Below the pieces are notes generated by a model. The model worked only from the letters and a program-made list of their open reading frames with translations, was not told the origin of the DNA and searched no databases. From an uncultured Fimbriimonadales bacterium (GTDB lineage Bacteria; Armatimonadota; Fimbriimonadia; Fimbriimonadales; GBS-DC): a stretch of 15,135 nt of DNA. The stretch covers positions 1-15,135 of the forward strand of contig CALGZO010000223.1 in NCBI GenBank assembly GCA_937934465.1. The letters are read 5' to 3'. Positions 13,308 through 15,135 of this stretch are shown here, in pieces (the stretch's first letter is position 1; each line of letters starts with the position of its first letter). The position numbers and the translations under genes are program-made.

Positions 13308-14606
13308 ATGGCGAAACAACCGAGCGTTGCAGTGGGAATCGATTTGGGCAGCCGCTTCATCAAGATAGCGGAGGTGCGCGCAGGGCGTCCGCCCGTAGTC
13401 GCCAACATCGGCATCGCGCCCACCCCCGAAGGCGCGATCGACAGTTCAGGCGTTCTCGATAAAGCAGCGGTCGCGGCTACCGTGAAGAAACTGCTGTCGG
13501 AAACAGGCGTCTCCACCAAACAGGCGGCGTTTGCTTTAGCTGGACAGAACTCCGTCGTGGTGCGCGTGCTGGAAGTGCCCAAAATGAACCCTGCGGAGCT
13601 GCGTCAGCACATGGACTGGGAAATCGGGCGCAACATCCCGTTCGCCGATACGCGCGTGCAGACCGCCTATGAGGTCGTGCGCCGCCCGAACGCCAATCCG
13701 AACGCCGACAATATGGAGGTCGTACTGGCAGTCGCCCAGCAAGACGCTGTCGACAGCCTCGTAGACATCGCCGATAAGGTGGGGCTGGAACCCTACGCAA
13801 TCGATGTGGAGCCGCTGGCGCTCGCGCGGAGCCTGTTGCTCACCCAATCCGACTTGCTCAACCAAAATGTGGCGGTCGTGAATCTCGGCGCGGAATCGAC
13901 CTCCATCGACATCTACAGTCAGGGGACGCTGAGTTTCCCGCGCATCCTGCCGACAGGCGGCAATATGCTCACCCGCGCCATCGCCGAACGCTTGATGATT
14001 CAGGAAGCGGAAGCCGAGCAACTCAAAGCGCAGATGGCGGAAGTGCTGATGGATCAAATCCCGCAAGCGACTTCGCCGTTCAGCGTGCCTGGTGCGCCGA
14101 CGGGCGGCTTCTACACGCCCGGATTCCCCAGCGAGCCGACGCTGCCGCCTGAGCCGTCGCCGTTTATGACGCCCGGTTCGTTTACCGCCTCCGAAGAGCC
14201 TCAGGCCGACATCCCACCTTCGCCCTTCGCGGTTCCAAGCGAACCTGAACCTGAGGCTGAACCCGCGCTCCCTGCACAGTCGCCCACCGACCCGCGCAAA
14301 ACGGAAATCTTTTTAGCAATCTACCCGCTGCTGGAAGAGCTTGTCGGCGAAATCCGACGCTCTATCGAATACTTCCGCAGCCGCAATGTGGACGCCGATG
14401 TGCAACAAATCCTGCTTACAGGAGGCGGCGCGATTATGCCCAATCTTGACCAGTTCATCGCCTCAGCGGTAGGAATTCCGACGGTGGTCGGGAATCCGTT
14501 CAAAGGCGTGCAGCTCAGCGTCAAGCGGCACGGACCTGAATATGTCGCTGCGAATGCGCACCTGATGGCGGTCGCCGTCGGGATGGGCTTACACATCAGT
14601 TTCTAA
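13308..14606 (+). CDS. pilM: Type IV pilus assembly protein PilM with an internal Pro/Glu-rich insertion
   Basis: The 432-residue actin-like ATPase would sit on the cytoplasmic face of the inner membrane, bind the N-terminus of PilN and connect the pilus motor to the alignment complex. The nucleotide-binding signatures are in order: GIDLGSRFIKIAEV (10-23), NLGAESTSIDIY (192-203) and LTGGGAIMPNL (370-380). VPKMNPAELRQHMDWEIGRNIPF (89-112) is typical PilM. Between the helix EAEAEQLKAQMAEV (233-246) and KTEIFLAIYPLLEELVGEI (331-349) lies an extra segment of about 85 residues, very rich in Pro, Glu and Ser, with three related motifs SPFSVPG, SPFMTPG and SPFAVPS. Normal PilM proteins of roughly 350-380 residues have little here. 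The frame is continuous, so this looks like a real insertion and not a sequencing error. pilN follows after 14 bases. Confidence 0.93.
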   Translation: MAKQPSVAVGIDLGSRFIKIAEVRAGRPPVVANIGIAPTPEGAIDSSGVLDKAAVAATVKKLLSETGVSTKQAAFALAGQNSVVVRVLEVPKMNPAELRQHMDWEIGRNIPFADTRVQTAYEVVRRPNANPNADNMEVVLAVAQQDAVDSLVDIADKVGLEPYAIDVEPLALARSLLLTQSDLLNQNVAVVNLGAESTSIDIYSQGTLSFPRILPTGGNMLTRAIAERLMIQEAEAEQLKAQMAEVLMDQIPQATSPFSVPGAPTGGFYTPGFPSEPTLPPEPSPFMTPGSFTASEEPQADIPPSPFAVPSEPEPEAEPALPAQSPTDPRKTEIFLAIYPLLEELVGEIRRSIEYFRSRNVDADVQQILLTGGGAIMPNLDQFIASAVGIPTVVGNPFKGVQLSVKRHGPEYVAANAHLMAVAVGMGLHISF

Positions 14607-14612
14607 GGGAGG
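14607..14612 (+). promoter_or_regulatory. Shine-Dalgarno of pilN
   Basis: GGGAGG directly follows the pilM stop and lies 8 nt before the ATG at 14621, fixing that start for the partial gene. Confidence 0.65.
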
Positions 14613-14620
14613 CATCACGG

Positions 14621-15135
14621 ATGAAGCTGAATCTGGTTCCCGATTATGTACGCCAGCGAAAAGTCAATAAGCAGATTATCGCGTTGCTCGTGGTACTGTT
14701 TCTGGTTGTCAACGCGGCGATGGCGTTCTGGATGGTGAGCGCGCAGGCGAGGTTGCGCGACCTGCAGGCGCAACGCAGCGAGCTGGAGACGCGCGCCCAA
14801 CAGGTAGACAGCCTCTACAACCGCGCGAACCAGCTCATCGACTCGGCGGCGATAGCGTTGGGTAAAGCCGAGTGGGTCAAGCGCGTGCAGCAGCACAACT
14901 TGAAGTACCCTGAACTCTACAGCGAAGTGAGCCGCTACACCTCCCCGCGCGTGCGCTACGCTTCTATGCAAGTCGCGCAGGGGAACCAGTTGCAGCTATC
15001 GGGCTTTACCAAAGGCATTCGCGAGCTGGGGCTGTATCTACAGACGATGTATAACTGTCCCCTCTTCACAGCCGTGAGCCTCACTTCCGCGTCGTTGCCG
15101 GGCTTCCCCGCAGGCGGCGGCGCGCAGGGCATGGG
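14621..15135 (+). CDS. pilN: Type IV pilus assembly protein PilN, 3' end cut by window
   Basis: 171 codons are visible before the window ends. The protein starts MKLNLVPDYVRQRKV, matching the INLLP-type cytoplasmic tail of PilN that binds the groove of PilM. One transmembrane segment follows at about 18-38, then a likely coiled coil (41-75, with QARLRDLQAQRSELETRA). The periplasmic part includes a strand pattern QLQLSGFTKGIRELGLYLQT (123-142), as in the ferredoxin-like domain that pairs with PilO. The last visible part, LPGFPAGGGAQGMG, is glycine-rich and looks like an added tail or loop. PilN anchors the PilM ring to the periplasmic PilO complex. It follows pilM by 14 bases with a good ribosome binding site; pilO and the rest of the operon would be expected beyond the window. 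Confidence 0.85.
   Translation, partial: MKLNLVPDYVRQRKVNKQIIALLVVLFLVVNAAMAFWMVSAQARLRDLQAQRSELETRAQQVDSLYNRANQLIDSAAIALGKAEWVKRVQQHNLKYPELYSEVSRYTSPRVRYASMQVAQGNQLQLSGFTKGIRELGLYLQTMYNCPLFTAVSLTSASLPGFPAGGGAQGM

Noticed and set aside
1..15135. CRISPR array, phage genes or toxin-antitoxin pair
   Set aside because: No regularly spaced repeats, structural phage proteins or paired small genes were seen on either strand.

Overview
The window is about 15 kb of GC-rich bacterial DNA that is chromosomal in character. Every protein gene lies on the + strand and the only minus-strand gene is a tRNA-Ser. A PilM/PilN type IV pilus pair, two outer-membrane-type beta-barrel candidates and an exported multiheme cytochrome c point to a diderm. 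The gene mix and the promoter style, with TATACT-like boxes almost touching start codons, made me think of Armatimonadota or a similar deep-branching lineage. That is an impression only; no rRNA or marker here fixes the taxonomy.

Left, accessory part (1-3213): a decayed IS5-type transposase fragment is followed by a stretch with no assignable gene, then a two-gene restriction-modification cassette. The cassette holds a probable type II restriction endonuclease and an overlapping amino-methyltransferase. It is AT-rich relative to its surroundings at its 5' end and sits exactly at the 5' end of gyrA. The gyrA start region (-10 box, ATG and first eight codons) is present twice, once at the head of the endonuclease gene and once at gyrA itself. 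There are 27 identical bases inside a 42-base repeat with 4 mismatches. This is the pattern expected from insertion with a long target duplication, and it gives the endonuclease a start copied from gyrA. It is the most interesting feature of the window.

Centre (3189-7750): gyrA, with very unusual residues in the quinolone-determining region, is followed by a tightly packed set: a five-heme exported cytochrome c, a YjbH-like outer-membrane-type protein and a small DUF2752 membrane protein. The last three start and stop codons overlap, so they are probably co-transcribed and may form one functional unit.

Right (7755-15135): tRNA-Ser(GGA) is divergent from a surface-polysaccharide pair, a FlaA1/CapD-type nucleotide-sugar dehydratase/epimerase and a Wzi-like capsule assembly protein whose start directly abuts it. 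Then come rph (RNase PH), a BtuF-like cobalamin-binding protein without a visible export signal, an IsdG-like monooxygenase with the Asn-Trp-His triad, and the beginning of a type IV pilus operon, pilM then pilN (cut by the window end). PilM carries an unusual internal Pro/Glu-rich insertion.

Two themes recur across the window. Several genes (endonuclease, gyrA, rph, the IsdG-like gene) have a TAT(A/T/C)(C/A)T box exactly 9 nt before the ATG, which implies leaderless or nearly leaderless mRNAs. In addition, a short hairpin of the form GCAGGAG-N11-CTGCCGAA occurs in the leader regions of the cytochrome gene and pilM.
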